Source: Necropsobacter rosorum (GTDB lineage: Bacteria; Pseudomonadota; Gammaproteobacteria; Enterobacterales; Pasteurellaceae). Taken from it: a stretch of 64,000 nucleotides of DNA. Below, one piece after another: positions 1-8,580 of this stretch (position 1 is the first letter of the stretch; each line of letters begins with the position of its first letter). The position numbers and the translations under genes are program-made. Below the pieces are notes generated by a model, which worked only from the letters and a program-made list of their open reading frames with translations, was not told the origin of the DNA and made no database searches. The stretch spans positions 248,001 to 312,000 of the forward strand of contig CCMQ01000006.1 in NCBI GenBank assembly GCA_000751835.1, written 5' to 3'.

Positions 1-688
1 GCGTGGTCAGCGGATTCGCGCCCCACAGCACCACGATGTCGGCATGTTCCAGCACGCTTTCCCAGCTGGTTTGCTGTTCATACACTTCAATCGTGCCCAA
101 CACATGCGGCATGATCACCTGTGCCGCACCGGTGGAATAATCTCCTTTGGAGCCGACAAAACCGCCGGTCACATTCAGATAGCGGTGTAGCAAGGTGCGT
201 GCCGCATGTAAGGCACCGGCGCTGTACCAACCGTAGGATCCGGCATAAATCGCCGTCGGGCCGTAATTATCCCGCACTCGTTTCATCTCGCCGGCGACCA
301 GCTCAAAGGCTTTGTCCCAAGAGACTCTGACCCATTCGTCATGCCCGCGCAGCGTGGTATTTTTGTTGCCCTCCAGATAGCCTTTACGCACCATCGGGTA
401 TTTCACACGGGTATCGCTGTACAACTGTTCCGCCACCACGCTTTGCAGTTCGTTTTCCAGCGGTGCGACAATGGCCGGGCCGGATTTCACCGCTTTTCCG
501 TTTTCCACCACTACGCCCAGCGGCCCCCAGTGAGCGGCGGTTACCACGGTTTTTTGCTCGGCCGCCGTCGCCTGCGGCGATACCAATGTGCCGGCAAGCC
601 CTGCGCCGAAAGAGGTTGCGGCAACGCCAAGGGACGAATTTTTCAGAAAATCACGGCGGCTGACATTAATTTTGTCTTGTTTTTTCAT
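1..688 (-). CDS. torZ: TMAO/S-oxide reductase TorZ-type molybdoenzyme, N-terminal part (cut by window edge)
   Basis: This is the N-terminal ~229 residues of a periplasmic molybdopterin (bis-MGD) oxidoreductase of the TorA/TorZ/BisC family, which reduces trimethylamine N-oxide or biotin sulfoxide as a terminal acceptor. The start at 688 is preceded by a GAGGG Shine-Dalgarno. A twin-arginine signal is visible (SRRDFLK at residues 10-16, then a hydrophobic stretch ending in Ala-X-Ala), so the enzyme is folded with its cofactor before Tat export. Conserved family stretches include HWGPLGVVVENGK and GSYGWYSAGALH. It lies downstream of the pentahaem cytochrome torY on the same strand, its presumed electron donor. 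The roughly 300-base gap between them holds a riboswitch-like leader. The C-terminal catalytic region lies outside the window. The choice of TorZ over TorA rests on the TorY neighbour. Confidence 0.9.
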   Translation of the reverse strand, partial: MKKQDKINVSRRDFLKNSSLGVAATSFGAGLAGTLVSPQATAAEQKTVVTAAHWGPLGVVVENGKAVKSGPAIVAPLENELQSVVAEQLYSDTRVKYPMVRKGYLEGNKNTTLRGHDEWVRVSWDKAFELVAGEMKRVRDNYGPTAIYAGSYGWYSAGALHAARTLLHRYLNVTGGFVGSKGDYSTGAAQVIMPHVLGTIEVYEQQTSWESVLEHADIVVLWGANPLTT

Positions 689-726
689 GTTAACCCTCAT
701 TGATAAATCGATCACAACGGGTATTT

Positions 727-758
727 GGCAAAAGAGAAGAGGAAAGATATCGCTTTCC
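727..758 (-). terminator. Terminator-like hairpin in the torZ leader (possible riboswitch expression platform)
   Basis: On the minus strand a GGAAAG/CTTTCC stem (741-746 with 753-758, six-base loop) is followed by a pyrimidine-rich run ending in CTTTT. A second hairpin, CTTTC/GAAAG with an inner CAAA/TTTG (782-805), lies just upstream and shares GAAAG/CTTTC sequence, so the two could exchange strands. This is what an intrinsic termination platform for the upstream Moco-type aptamer would look like. Function is inferred. Confidence 0.45.
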
Positions 759-811
759 GCGCGTTGTACATCAGTGCGCGCCTTTCGCAAATACGTTTGT
801 GAAAGTTAAAT

Positions 812-930
812 AACGACACCTTTCTAAGTGGAGTGGCGTGTTCATTTCTAAGCACACCATGTGCAATCAAGTTGCAGGCATTGCGACCCTATCTTTCGAC
901 TTAGGTACACAAGCTCGGAGTCGGATTGTA
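812..930 (-). promoter_or_regulatory. Candidate molybdenum-cofactor (Moco) riboswitch in the torZ leader
   Basis: Read on the minus strand, this leader strongly resembles the Moco RNA motif of the E. coli moaA leader as I remember it. It has a CAATGC...GATTGC arm (about 863-885), a GGTGTG/CACGCC arm (835-840 with 853-858) capped by a loop containing AAATGA, and a closing stem CTAAGT/ACTTAG (824-829 with 899-904) next to the characteristic AGAAAGGTGT. It sits between torY and torZ, so only the Moco-dependent enzyme, not the cytochrome, would be under cofactor control. The assignment is by pattern memory; a covariance search was not possible. Confidence 0.6.
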
Positions 931-959
931 AACCTCTCTTGGTCAGAGAAGCGCAGACA

Positions 960-977
960 ACGGCGCTCGGGCGCCGT
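960..977 (-). other. GC-rich hairpin just after torY
   Basis: A seven-base-pair stem ACGGCGC/GCGCCGT with a four-base loop begins about 19 bases after the torY stop. There is no T-run, so it is more likely an mRNA processing or 3'-end stabilising element than an intrinsic terminator. A weaker TCTCT/AGAGA stem follows at about 933-949. Confidence 0.5.
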
Positions 978-995
978 CATCAAATTTTGCCGAAA

Positions 996-2117
996 TTAAC
1001 GGGGATCGGCCGCCATGTCTTTGCCATTGCGCTGCAAATAAATCGTCAGCGTACGCACTTCTTCGGCGGACATGGAGGTTCGATCTTTCATGGAATTGAC
1101 CACGCCAATCCACTGATTCGCCGTATAATGATCGGCGCTGATTGCGGCGTGACAACCGCTGCAATAAGTTTCGTTCAGATTCTTGCCGAACTGATTAAGT
1201 GCGGTCAGATTTGCCGTCGTTTTTGCCTGCGGCAGTCGAACCTGAAAACGGATTTGCTTCCAGTCGGAAGCGGTCACATCATCATACACCGTGCGGACGA
1301 CATTCACTTTATTTTGCGTATCATCATCCAGCAGGGCGACCATTATGCGTTTGCCTAAATCGGCGTACACCACGCTTTCTGCACCGCTTTGCTGCCAGCC
1401 CGATACCGTTGCCGTCAGTTTCTCTCCGTCGGCTTTCCAGTCGGTCAGTTCGGCATACGGCATCAACCGCACTTCTCCGCCGCCCGCCAGTTCGGCGTCC
1501 GACATCATTAACGCATACAGGGTTTTATCGTCCGTGCCAAATTCCGCACCGTGTTTCGCCAGCTCACCGGCCGCCGCCGCATTGTCGGCCGCCATATCCG
1601 GCATAAAATGTACCAGCCCTTTATGACAATCAATACAGGTCTGATCCGTCTGTGTCGCCAGTTTGTGCATTTTTTGTGCCGCTTCCGTTTGTTCCGACAA
1701 AATCATCGCATCGACCGTATGACAGCTTTTACAGGTGGCGGAGTCGGTTGCTTGCATTTGCGTCCACACCGTTTGCGCCATCGCGGCGCGGTGTTGTTCA
1801 AAATCCTCCTGCGTGCGGATTTTGCCCGTCCATTCATACCACACATCTTTCACCGCCAGCAGTTTGGCTTTAACATAATGCCAGCCTTGCGACGGTACAT
1901 GACAATCGGCACATTGCGCCCGAATGCCCTTTCGATTGGAAAAATGCACGCTGCCTTCCCATTCTTGCTGCGGATAACTCATCGAATGGCAGCTGACGCA
2001 AAATTCCGTCGCGCTGGTCGCCTTCATCACATATTGCGTACCGCCCAGTACCGCCACGCCAAGCAACATGAATGCCAGCCCGCCGAAGATGATTTTTTTA
2101 TTCCGTTTTTTTGCCAT
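996..2117 (-). CDS. torY: Pentahaem c-type cytochrome TorY (NapC/NirT family)
   Basis: A membrane-anchored multihaem cytochrome that takes electrons from menaquinol and passes them to the periplasmic reductase TorZ. There are one N-terminal membrane anchor (about residues 9-27) and five CXXCH haem sites: CVSCH (40-44), CADCH (69-73), CKSCH (129-133), CIDCH (161-165) and a C-terminal CSGCH near residue 325. The fifth haem in a C-terminal domain distinguishes TorC/TorY from the four-haem NapC. The frame is open to an ATG at 2147, but 2117 is preferred: GGGGG precedes it at proper spacing, and the predicted transcript start near 2159 would leave only 12 bases before 2147. Length 373 aa is close to E. 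coli TorY (366). Confidence 0.92.
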   Translation of the reverse strand: MAKKRNKKIIFGGLAFMLLGVAVLGGTQYVMKATSATEFCVSCHSMSYPQQEWEGSVHFSNRKGIRAQCADCHVPSQGWHYVKAKLLAVKDVWYEWTGKIRTQEDFEQHRAAMAQTVWTQMQATDSATCKSCHTVDAMILSEQTEAAQKMHKLATQTDQTCIDCHKGLVHFMPDMAADNAAAAGELAKHGAEFGTDDKTLYALMMSDAELAGGGEVRLMPYAELTDWKADGEKLTATVSGWQQSGAESVVYADLGKRIMVALLDDDTQNKVNVVRTVYDDVTASDWKQIRFQVRLPQAKTTANLTALNQFGKNLNETYCSGCHAAISADHYTANQWIGVVNSMKDRTSMSAEEVRTLTIYLQRNGKDMAADPR

Positions 2118-2158
2118 AGCCCCCACTCCGCAAAAATTCTCATTCATCCTTTAATGCA

Positions 2159-2207
2159 GGCGTCTATCATAAAGGCTTTCATTCGAGACCATGTTGATAT
2201 AAATCAA
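2159..2207 (-). promoter_or_regulatory. FNR-dependent torY promoter
   Basis: A perfect FNR box, TTGAT-ATAA-ATCAA, lies at 2194-2207. A TATGAT -10 element lies on the minus strand at 2166-2171, predicting a start near 2159. The box centre is then 41.5 bases upstream, the class II activator position. This implies anaerobic induction of torYZ. Confidence 0.8.
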
Positions 2208-2302
2208 AGGGTTCGGGAAAAAATCCCTGTCCGCCCGTGCCGAAAACGGCATAAACAGACCGCAATTCAACAGGTTAAAATGGCTCCCGACATTTGGTGC
2301 AT

Positions 2303-2331
2303 TTTATGAAAACCGGATAATCAAGTATAAT
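2303..2331 (+). promoter_or_regulatory. xthA promoter
   Basis: A consensus TATAAT -10 at 2326-2331 has a weak TTTATG -35 at 2303-2308 with a 17-base spacer, about 40 bases upstream of the xthA start. Confidence 0.55.
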
Positions 2332-2373
2332 AGGACGTCAAGAGTTACCACGCATTTTAACGAGTTTACTAAT

Positions 2374-3177
2374 ATGAAAATAATGTCTTTTAATATCAAC
2401 GGATTAAGAGCGAGACCTCATCAGCTTGAGGCGATTATCGAACAATACCGGCCCGATGTGCTGGGATTGCAGGAAATTAAAGTCGCCGACGAAGATTTCC
2501 CGCATAATCTGGTCGAACATCTGGGCTATCATGTTTATTATCACGGCCAGAAAGGCCATTACGGCGTCGCACTGCTGCTGAAACAGGCGCCGCAAGCGGT
2601 GCGCAAAGGCTTTCCGACCGATGATCAGGATGCCCAAAGACGCATTATTATGACCGATCTGGATACCCCTTTCGGTCTGCTCACCGTGATTAACGGCTAT
2701 TTTCCGCAAGGAGAAAGCCGCAGCCATGCCGTTAAATTTCCGGCGAAAGCAAAATTTTACGCCGATCTGCAGCATTATCTGGAAGACCATCACGACAAAA
2801 ACAATCCGGTCATCATTATGGGCGATATGAATATCAGCCCGACGGATTTGGATATCGGTATCGGCGAAGAAAACCGTAAACGCTGGCTGCGCACCGGGAA
2901 ATGCTCTTTCCTGCCGGAAGAACGGGAATGGATTCACCGCTTGTATGACTACGGGCTAGTAGATACTTTCCGTTATTTGAATCCGACGGTCAGCGATAAA
3001 TTCTCGTGGTTTGATTATCGCTCCAAAGGATTTAATGATAACCGCGGGCTGCGTATCGATCACATTCTTGCCGACAACGCTCTGGCGCGTCATTGTGTGG
3101 ACAGCGGGATCGCACTGGATATCCGCGCCATGGATAAACCGTCCGATCATGCGCCGATCTGGGCGGAATTCAAATAA
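2374..3177 (+). CDS. xthA: Exonuclease III (AP endonuclease)
   Basis: Base-excision repair enzyme that cuts 5' to abasic sites and degrades 3' ends of duplex DNA. The 267-residue protein aligns end to end with E. coli XthA (268 aa) as remembered. Visible signatures are [13 protein letters not shown] at the N-terminus, the metal-binding Glu in [14 protein letters not shown] (catalytic Asp/Asn), the [17 protein letters not shown] stretch and the C-terminal SDHAP with the catalytic His. It has its own TATAAT promoter and is followed 11 bases later by an RraB-like gene. Confidence 0.97.
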   Translation: MKIMSFNINGLRARPHQLEAIIEQYRPDVLGLQEIKVADEDFPHNLVEHLGYHVYYHGQKGHYGVALLLKQAPQAVRKGFPTDDQDAQRRIIMTDLDTPFGLLTVINGYFPQGESRSHAVKFPAKAKFYADLQHYLEDHHDKNNPVIIMGDMNISPTDLDIGIGEENRKRWLRTGKCSFLPEEREWIHRLYDYGLVDTFRYLNPTVSDKFSWFDYRSKGFNDNRGLRIDHILADNALARHCVDSGIALDIRAMDKPSDHAPIWAEFK

Positions 3178-3188
3178 GAGGTCAGGAC

Positions 3189-3968
3189 ATGGAAATCACC
3201 CAGAACTGGCAAAATTACCGTTCGATGGTCAATGATAAGCTCGCTGTTTTTTCGGTCAATCTGGGCTTGGTTGAACAATATACCGCCGTGGAGGGAAAAT
3301 ACACGAAAATCCTACAGTTTTCCTTGCCCTACCAAGGTGATGAAAACGGCTTGCCACGACCGGAAGAATACCAGTCTGTGCTCAGTGAAATCGTTAAAGT
3401 ATCCGCGCTGCTGTGTACGCTGCCCGAGGTACTTTACGCCGGCTATATCATTTCGGCGCAACGGGCGACATTACATTTTTATTGTCATCAGACTGCACCG
3501 TTATGTGCGGTATTACAGCAATTTCCGGCGATAACGGACATCAATGAACAACATGATCCGTTGTGGGATATTTACTTCGATTTTCTGCTGCCCTCGCCGC
3601 TGGAAATGAAAATCAACGCCACGGAAGAAGTGCTGGACATGCTGGTGCACAGCGGCCGCAATCTGGAAGACAACTATCTGATCGAACACAGCTTCCATTT
3701 TCCGCGCGAAGAAGATATGTACCGTTTTTTAGACTATATCACCAGCAATGACATCGCCTTTACCACGCTGAAGCATACCAACATGCCAATCACGCTGGAT
3801 GAAGAGGAAAACGTCTATCTGGTAAAACTGGAGCAGGAACTGACGCTCAACAACGGCGACATTTTTGCTTATGTGGAAAAATTCGAACATCTCGCCCTGC
3901 AATTTGCCGGCGAGTATATCGGCTGGGAAAGTCAGGATGTAGCGCTGGATAAAAACCGGCTGAATTAA
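3189..3968 (+). CDS. DUF695-like N-terminus joined to an RraB-like domain
   Basis: A cytoplasmic protein of 259 residues with no signal or membrane segment. The N-terminal ~130 residues resemble DUF695 (conserved aromatic/acidic stretches such as WDIYFDFLLP). The C-terminal ~110 residues resemble RraB, the RNase E inhibitor: SGRNLEDNYLIEHSFHF matches the GSDP..YTIEHH region, and EKFEHLALQFAGEYIGWES matches the LAEKF.VEYDGWG region. RraB binds RNase E and changes mRNA turnover; whether this longer protein does so is unknown. It starts 11 bases after xthA behind an AGG and ends just before a strong terminator, so it is probably co-transcribed with xthA. Confidence 0.75.
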   Translation: MEITQNWQNYRSMVNDKLAVFSVNLGLVEQYTAVEGKYTKILQFSLPYQGDENGLPRPEEYQSVLSEIVKVSALLCTLPEVLYAGYIISAQRATLHFYCHQTAPLCAVLQQFPAITDINEQHDPLWDIYFDFLLPSPLEMKINATEEVLDMLVHSGRNLEDNYLIEHSFHFPREEDMYRFLDYITSNDIAFTTLKHTNMPITLDEEENVYLVKLEQELTLNNGDIFAYVEKFEHLALQFAGEYIGWESQDVALDKNRLN

Positions 3969-3990
3969 TGGGTCAAATCCGCCCGAAACA

Positions 3991-4020
3991 AAAAACCTCT
4001 TTCGTCGCAAAGAGGTTTTT
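3991..4020. terminator. Bidirectional intrinsic terminator
   Basis: A 12-base-pair stem AAAAACCTCTTT/AAAGAGGTTTTT with a six-base loop has T-runs in both directions. It ends the xthA operon on plus and the small 4034-4114 gene on minus. Confidence 0.92.
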
Positions 4021-4033
4021 TATGTTTTTACTC

Positions 4034-4114
4034 TTAAAAAATAGATGATGCCAAGGTAATAATCACCGCCAAAGCTAACACTACCGTCAGCATGGCATAC
4101 CCGAATGTGCCCAT
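4034..4114 (-). CDS. 26-residue single-pass membrane peptide, YnhF-like
   Basis: A very short reading frame of 26 codons that starts MGTFGYAMLTVV and is almost entirely hydrophobic (VVLALAVIITLA), ending SSIF. It is preceded by a near-perfect ribosome-binding site, AGGAGAG, seven bases before ATG, and is followed 14 bases later by a strong terminator on its strand, so it has the parts of a real gene. It lies directly upstream of and divergent to purR. In E. coli the 29-residue membrane peptide gene ynhF is also a purR neighbour, which suggests homology by position and character. Sequence similarity over so few residues is weak, so the name is tentative. Confidence 0.6.
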   Translation of the reverse strand: MGTFGYAMLTVVLALAVIITLASSIF

Positions 4115-4212
4115 AATCACTCTCCTGAAATTTGACTAAAGTGGTCGGGATTATACCAACAGGCCTGATAAAAAGAAATAACTTTCCCTTTTTAGTTAAA
4201 ATCTGTGATATT

Positions 4213-4265
4213 ACGCAAATTTTTACGGTTACGCTATTAACCTGTTCCGCCTCAGTCTTTATAAT
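4213..4265 (+). promoter_or_regulatory. purR promoter with a Pur box
   Basis: ACGCAAATTTTTACGG at 4213-4228 matches 12 of 16 positions of the PurR operator ACGCAAACGTTTGCGT. It lies just upstream of a promoter with TATAAT at 4260-4265 and TTAACC at 4237-4242 (17-base spacer). Negative autoregulation of purR, as in E. coli, is likely. The site also sits between purR and the divergent small gene at 4114. Confidence 0.65.
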
Positions 4266-4291
4266 AGCCGGCAAATTTTACGGAGGCTATT

Positions 4292-5308
4292 ATGGCAACA
4301 ATTAAAGATGTGGCGAAAACCGCCGGCGTCTCAACCACAACCGTTTCCCATGTAATCAATAAAACGCGCTTTGTGGCGCCGGAAACCGAGAAACTGGTGT
4401 TACAGGCAATTCAGGAGTTAAATTATTCCCCAAGTGCGGTCGCCCGCAGCTTAAAAGTGAACACCACAAAATCCATCGGGATGATCGTCACCACCAGCGA
4501 AGCCCCTTATTTCGCCGAAATTATTCATGCCGTGGAGGAACATTGTTACCGTCAGGGTTATTCGCTGTTTTTATGCAATACCCAGAATAATCCGGAAAAA
4601 ATTAAAAACCACCTTGAAATGCTGGCCAAAAAACGGGTGGACGGTTTATTGGTGATGTGTTCGGAATATGCGCAGGATTCGCTGGATCTGCTCAGCAACC
4701 TGACCGATCTGCCGATGGTGGTGATGGATTGGGGCCCGAGTAATCCGCATACGGATATTATTCAGGATAACAGTTTCGACGGCGGTTATATCGCCACTAA
4801 ATATCTGATCGATAACGGACACCGGAAAATCGGCATTATCGCCGGCGAACTGATTAAAACCACCGCCAGAACCCGCTATGAAGGGTTTGTCAAAGCCATG
4901 CGGGAAGCCGGCCTTGCAATTAATCCCGATTGGGTGATGGAAGGTTTTTTCGAACCGGAAGACGGTTACGAATGTATGAATAAAATCCTCGCCCAGGAGC
5001 GCTTACCGACCGCAGTGTTCTGCTGTAATGATGTGATGGCGCTGGGCGCAATTTCCGCAATCGGCGAAAAAGGGCTGCGCGTTCCGGATGATATTTCGAT
5101 TATCGGCTATGACAATATTCACGCCTCGCGTTTCTATGCACCGCCGCTGACCACAATCCATCAATCGAAATCCCGCCTCGGCGCGCAGGCGGTCAATCTG
5201 CTGTTCCGCCGGATTAGCGATAAATCCGAACGGCACGATATTATCGAATTATATCCGGAACTGGTGATCCGCAAATCGGTAAAGAAAATCGCCTCAACCC
5301 CGGAATAA
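4292..5308 (+). CDS. purR: Purine repressor PurR (LacI family)
   Basis: Hypoxanthine/guanine-responsive repressor of purine biosynthesis genes. The 338-residue protein opens with the LacI helix-turn-helix [20 protein letters not shown], followed by the hinge helix ([12 protein letters not shown]). Both are nearly identical to E. coli PurR (341 aa). The effector domain retains MCSEY, MVVMDWG, FEPEDGY and IGYDN landmarks. The start has an ACGGAGG ribosome-binding site. A USS lies inside the gene at 4432-4440, in the conserved SAVARS codons. Confidence 0.96.
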   Translation: MATIKDVAKTAGVSTTTVSHVINKTRFVAPETEKLVLQAIQELNYSPSAVARSLKVNTTKSIGMIVTTSEAPYFAEIIHAVEEHCYRQGYSLFLCNTQNNPEKIKNHLEMLAKKRVDGLLVMCSEYAQDSLDLLSNLTDLPMVVMDWGPSNPHTDIIQDNSFDGGYIATKYLIDNGHRKIGIIAGELIKTTARTRYEGFVKAMREAGLAINPDWVMEGFFEPEDGYECMNKILAQERLPTAVFCCNDVMALGAISAIGEKGLRVPDDISIIGYDNIHASRFYAPPLTTIHQSKSRLGAQAVNLLFRRISDKSERHDIIELYPELVIRKSVKKIASTPE

Positions 5309-5666
5309 CGGTGTTCGCCGACCTATTCCGTTGAACCTTCTCATCGGCTGTTCCGACCACCGGCATTATGCGTCGCCCAATCTGCGGGCGGCGGTGACGA
5401 CCGCAGCATAATGCCAAAAAAACCGTTAAAAAAACCACCGCACTTTTGCCCGTCCGGCGCACGGAAAGACAAATCCTATTTTTTAACAAACGCTTAACTT
5501 TAATAAAAATAATCTAATTAAATTATGGTTTGATTAATTAAAACATACAAAAATAACTTTTTATTTATTTTTTAATATTTTAAATTAATTCTATTTGACC
5601 TTTCCTGTGTTTTTCGTTATACCTATGGCCAATACCTAAAACTTACTAGTGACCAAAGAGGCTATT
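5309..5666. other. purR-ppc intergenic region
   Basis: This 358-base stretch holds a USS (5437-5445), then a markedly A+T-rich block (about 5485-5590) that may act as an UP element or curved DNA, then the ppc promoter and leader. I see no convincing small gene; a minus-strand frame here lacks coding character. Confidence 0.5.
5595..5623 (+). promoter_or_regulatory. ppc promoter
   Basis: TTGACC (5595-5600), a 17-base spacer and TATACC (5618-5623) make a good sigma-70 promoter preceded by A/T-rich DNA. Confidence 0.7.
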
Positions 5667-8306
5667 ATGATCCAACAATACTCTACGATGCGTAACAATA
5701 TCAATATGCTGGGGCATTTTCTGGGCGAAACGATCAGCGATGCTCAAGGCAGCGATATTCTGGATTTGATCGAAAATATCCGCGTGCTGTCGCGCAATTC
5801 CCGCAGCGGTGATGAAAAAGCCCGCCGCCAATTACTGGATACGCTGGCAACCATTTCCAACGACAATATTATCCCTGTTGCGCGCGCATTCAATCATTTC
5901 CTCAACCTCACCAATATTGCCGAACAATATCAAACCATATCCCGCCGGCATATTGATCAGGAATCCTCCGATCGCTCTTTGGAAGCCTTATTCAAACGCT
6001 TGAAACAGCAAAATGTGGCCAAAGAAAAGGTACTTGCCACCGTGGAAAAACTGCTGATCGAACTGGTGCTGACCGCACACCCGACGGAAGTGACCCGCCG
6101 TTCGCTGGGGCATAAACACATTGAAATCAACCGCTGTTTAAGCCGCCTGGAACATGACGATTTAACCGAAGCGGAAAGCACCAAACTGAAACGCCGCCTC
6201 ATGCAGCTGATTGCGCTGGCATGGCACACCAATGAAATCCGTACTCAGCGCCCGACCCCGGTGGATGAAGCCAAAGGCGGCATGGCGGTGATCGAAAACA
6301 GTCTGTGGAAAGCGGTGCCGGAATTTTGCCGTCAGCTCAATTTTCATTTAGAAAAAAATTTCGGCGTGCAGCATCCGGTCGGGCTTGCGCCGGTGCGTTT
6401 CTCATCTTGGATGGGCGGCGACCGTGACGGCAACCCGTTTGTAACCGCCCAAACCACCCGTCGCGTACTGGCCATGAACCGCTGGAAAGCGGCGGAACTG
6501 TTTCTGGAAGATATTAAAGCGCTTGCCGACGAACTTTCCGTGGTGCAATGCACAGCGGAATTTCGCGCCAAATACGGCGATCACCGGGAACCTTATCGCG
6601 TCGTAGTCAAAGATCTGCGGGCAAAATTAATTAAAACCGTGGCCTACTACGGCTACATTCTGGAAGACAAACCGCTGACTATCGATAAAAGCGAAATTCT
6701 GACCGACGATAATCAATTATGGGAGCCGCTGTACGATTGTTACCAATCCTTACACCAGTGCGGCATGCGGATTATCGCAAACGGCGCGCTGCTTGACTGT
6801 CTGCGCCGCATTCGCTGTTTCGGGCTGGCGTTATCCCGTCTGGATATCCGTCAGGAAAGCACCCGCCATGCCGACGCCATTGCCGAGATCACCCGTTATA
6901 TCGGGTTGGGCGATTACGCACAATGGACGGAAGACGACAAACAAGCCTTTTTAATTCGGGAATTAAGCTCCCGCCGTCCGTTGGTACCGCGTAATTGGCA
7001 ACCTTCGGCAGAAACGCAGGAAGTGCTGGATACCTGCAAGGTCATTGCCGAACAGCCGGAAGGCGTGATTTCCTGCTATATCATCTCCATGGCACGCACG
7101 GCCTCCGATGTCTTGGCGGTGCATTTATTGTTAAAAGAGGCCGGTGTACCTTATCATCTGCCGGTGGTGCCGTTATTCGAAACCTTAGACGACCTTGACG
7201 CCAGCGAAGAGGTGATGACCCAGCTATTTAACGTAGGTTGGTATCGCGGCGTGATCAATAATAAACAAATGGTGATGATCGGCTATTCCGACAGCGCCAA
7301 AGACGCCGGCATGATGGCGGCCTCCTGGGCGCAATACCGCGCGCAGGAACAACTGGTCAATCTGTGCGAAAAACTGGGTATTGAGCTGACCTTGTTCCAT
7401 GGCCGCGGCGGGACTATCGGTCGCGGCGGTGCGCCGGCTCATGCGGCGTTGTTATCGCAGCCGCCGCGTTCACTGAAAAACGGCTTGCGCGTCACAGAAC
7501 AAGGCGAAATGATCCGTTTTAAACTCGGTTTGCCGGCCGTCGCCGTCGCCAGTCTGGATCTGTATGCCAGCGCAATTCTGGAAGCCAATCTGTTGCCGCC
7601 GCCGGAACCGAAAGACAGCTGGCGTGCCGTGATGGAAGAACTGTCCGCCTCGTCCTGTGACATTTATCGCGCGGTGGTACGCGGCGATAAAGATTTTGTG
7701 CCGTATTTCCGTTCCGCCACGCCGGAACAGGAACTGTCCAAACTGCCGTTAGGTTCGCGCCCGGCAAAACGCAATCCGAACGGCGGAGTGGAAAGTCTGC
7801 GCGCGATCCCTTGGATCTTCGCCTGGATGCAAAACCGCTTAATGCTGCCGGCCTGGCTGGGCGCGGGCGCTTCCGTGCGGTTAGCCATTGAAAACGGCAA
7901 ACGCGACGTTATTGAAGAAATGTGTAAACAATGGCCGTTCTTCTCCACCCGTATCGGCATGCTGGAAATGGTATTCAGCAAAACCGACAGCTGGCTGTCC
8001 GAACATTACGATCAGCATCTGGTGAAAAAAGAACTCTGGTATCTGGGACAATCGTTGCGCGAACAGTTAAAACAGGATATCAAAACAATCTTATCCTTAT
8101 CGCACGAAGATCAACTGATGTCCGATCTGCCTTGGGTCGCCGAATCCATCGCATTGCGTAACGTTTATACCGATCCGCTGAATCTGCTGCAAGTGGAATT
8201 ACTGCGCCGGTTACGGGAAAATCCGCAAAACCCGAATCCGGATGTGGAACAGGCGCTGATGATCACCATCACCGGCATTGCCGCCGGCATGCGCAATACC
8301 GGCTAG
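5667..8306 (+). CDS. ppc: Phosphoenolpyruvate carboxylase
   Basis: Carboxylates PEP with bicarbonate to oxaloacetate, feeding the anaplerotic and reductive (succinate) branch. From the ATG at 5667, which has AGAGG at suitable spacing, the protein is 879 aa (E. coli 883). An upstream in-frame GTG at 5649 lacks a ribosome-binding site. Landmarks: [12 protein letters not shown] with the catalytic His near residue 140, [35 protein letters not shown] (catalytic loop), and the invariant C-terminal GMRNTG. It is flanked by its own promoter and two terminators, so it is monocistronic. Confidence 0.97.
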   Translation: MIQQYSTMRNNINMLGHFLGETISDAQGSDILDLIENIRVLSRNSRSGDEKARRQLLDTLATISNDNIIPVARAFNHFLNLTNIAEQYQTISRRHIDQESSDRSLEALFKRLKQQNVAKEKVLATVEKLLIELVLTAHPTEVTRRSLGHKHIEINRCLSRLEHDDLTEAESTKLKRRLMQLIALAWHTNEIRTQRPTPVDEAKGGMAVIENSLWKAVPEFCRQLNFHLEKNFGVQHPVGLAPVRFSSWMGGDRDGNPFVTAQTTRRVLAMNRWKAAELFLEDIKALADELSVVQCTAEFRAKYGDHREPYRVVVKDLRAKLIKTVAYYGYILEDKPLTIDKSEILTDDNQLWEPLYDCYQSLHQCGMRIIANGALLDCLRRIRCFGLALSRLDIRQESTRHADAIAEITRYIGLGDYAQWTEDDKQAFLIRELSSRRPLVPRNWQPSAETQEVLDTCKVIAEQPEGVISCYIISMARTASDVLAVHLLLKEAGVPYHLPVVPLFETLDDLDASEEVMTQLFNVGWYRGVINNKQMVMIGYSDSAKDAGMMAASWAQYRAQEQLVNLCEKLGIELTLFHGRGGTIGRGGAPAHAALLSQPPRSLKNGLRVTEQGEMIRFKLGLPAVAVASLDLYASAILEANLLPPPEPKDSWRAVMEELSASSCDIYRAVVRGDKDFVPYFRSATPEQELSKLPLGSRPAKRNPNGGVESLRAIPWIFAWMQNRLMLPAWLGAGASVRLAIENGKRDVIEEMCKQWPFFSTRIGMLEMVFSKTDSWLSEHYDQHLVKKELWYLGQSLREQLKQDIKTILSLSHEDQLMSDLPWVAESIALRNVYTDPLNLLQVELLRRLRENPQNPNPDVEQALMITITGIAAGMRNTG

Positions 8307-8314
8307 AGCCGGTG

Positions 8315-8410
8315 TCGACCGCGCTGAAAAGTGCGGTCGATTTCAGCGATGTTTTCAACATCACCGCTTCAGTACAAGAACCGGCGTCCATATCGGCCCG
8401 GTTCTTTTTA
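8315..8410 (+). terminator. ppc terminators (USS-containing hairpin, then a strong terminator)
   Basis: A TCGACCGC/GCGGTCGA hairpin (8315-8340) incorporates a USS in its right arm. It is followed by AAGAACCGG/CCGGTTCTT (8376-8384 with 8398-8406) with a T-run. The second is the classical intrinsic terminator. Confidence 0.8.
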
Positions 8411-8580
8411 TTGCGTTATCGGCGCTTGATGATGCCGTAACGGCGCTTTCCATTTGCCGCGAACCGGCGGTTTTGCCGGGTTGGATAAAATCTGACTATT
8501 TCGCTCGAACATTCCCTTGTTTTTCTTGTCTTAGAGCATACATTGTATAAACAATGATGATAATTTAATGGAGAAACAAC
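8411..8580 (+). promoter_or_regulatory. htrA upstream region with a perfect palindrome
   Basis: A palindrome CATTGT-ATAA-ACAATG at 8541-8556 lies directly before the ribosome-binding site of htrA and may be an operator. GAACATT near 8513 followed by TCTTA about 15 bases later weakly resembles a sigma-E promoter, the usual control of degP, but the match is poor. Confidence 0.3.

Noticed and set aside
861-1358. 165-codon plus-strand frame opposite torY
   Set aside because: It is a shadow of the torY coding strand and the riboswitch-like leader; the torY frame has five haem motifs.
4020-4274. 84-codon minus-strand frame between the RraB-like gene and purR
   Set aside because: It overlaps the 26-residue gene in another frame, covers promoter elements of purR, and has no ribosome-binding site or protein-like composition.
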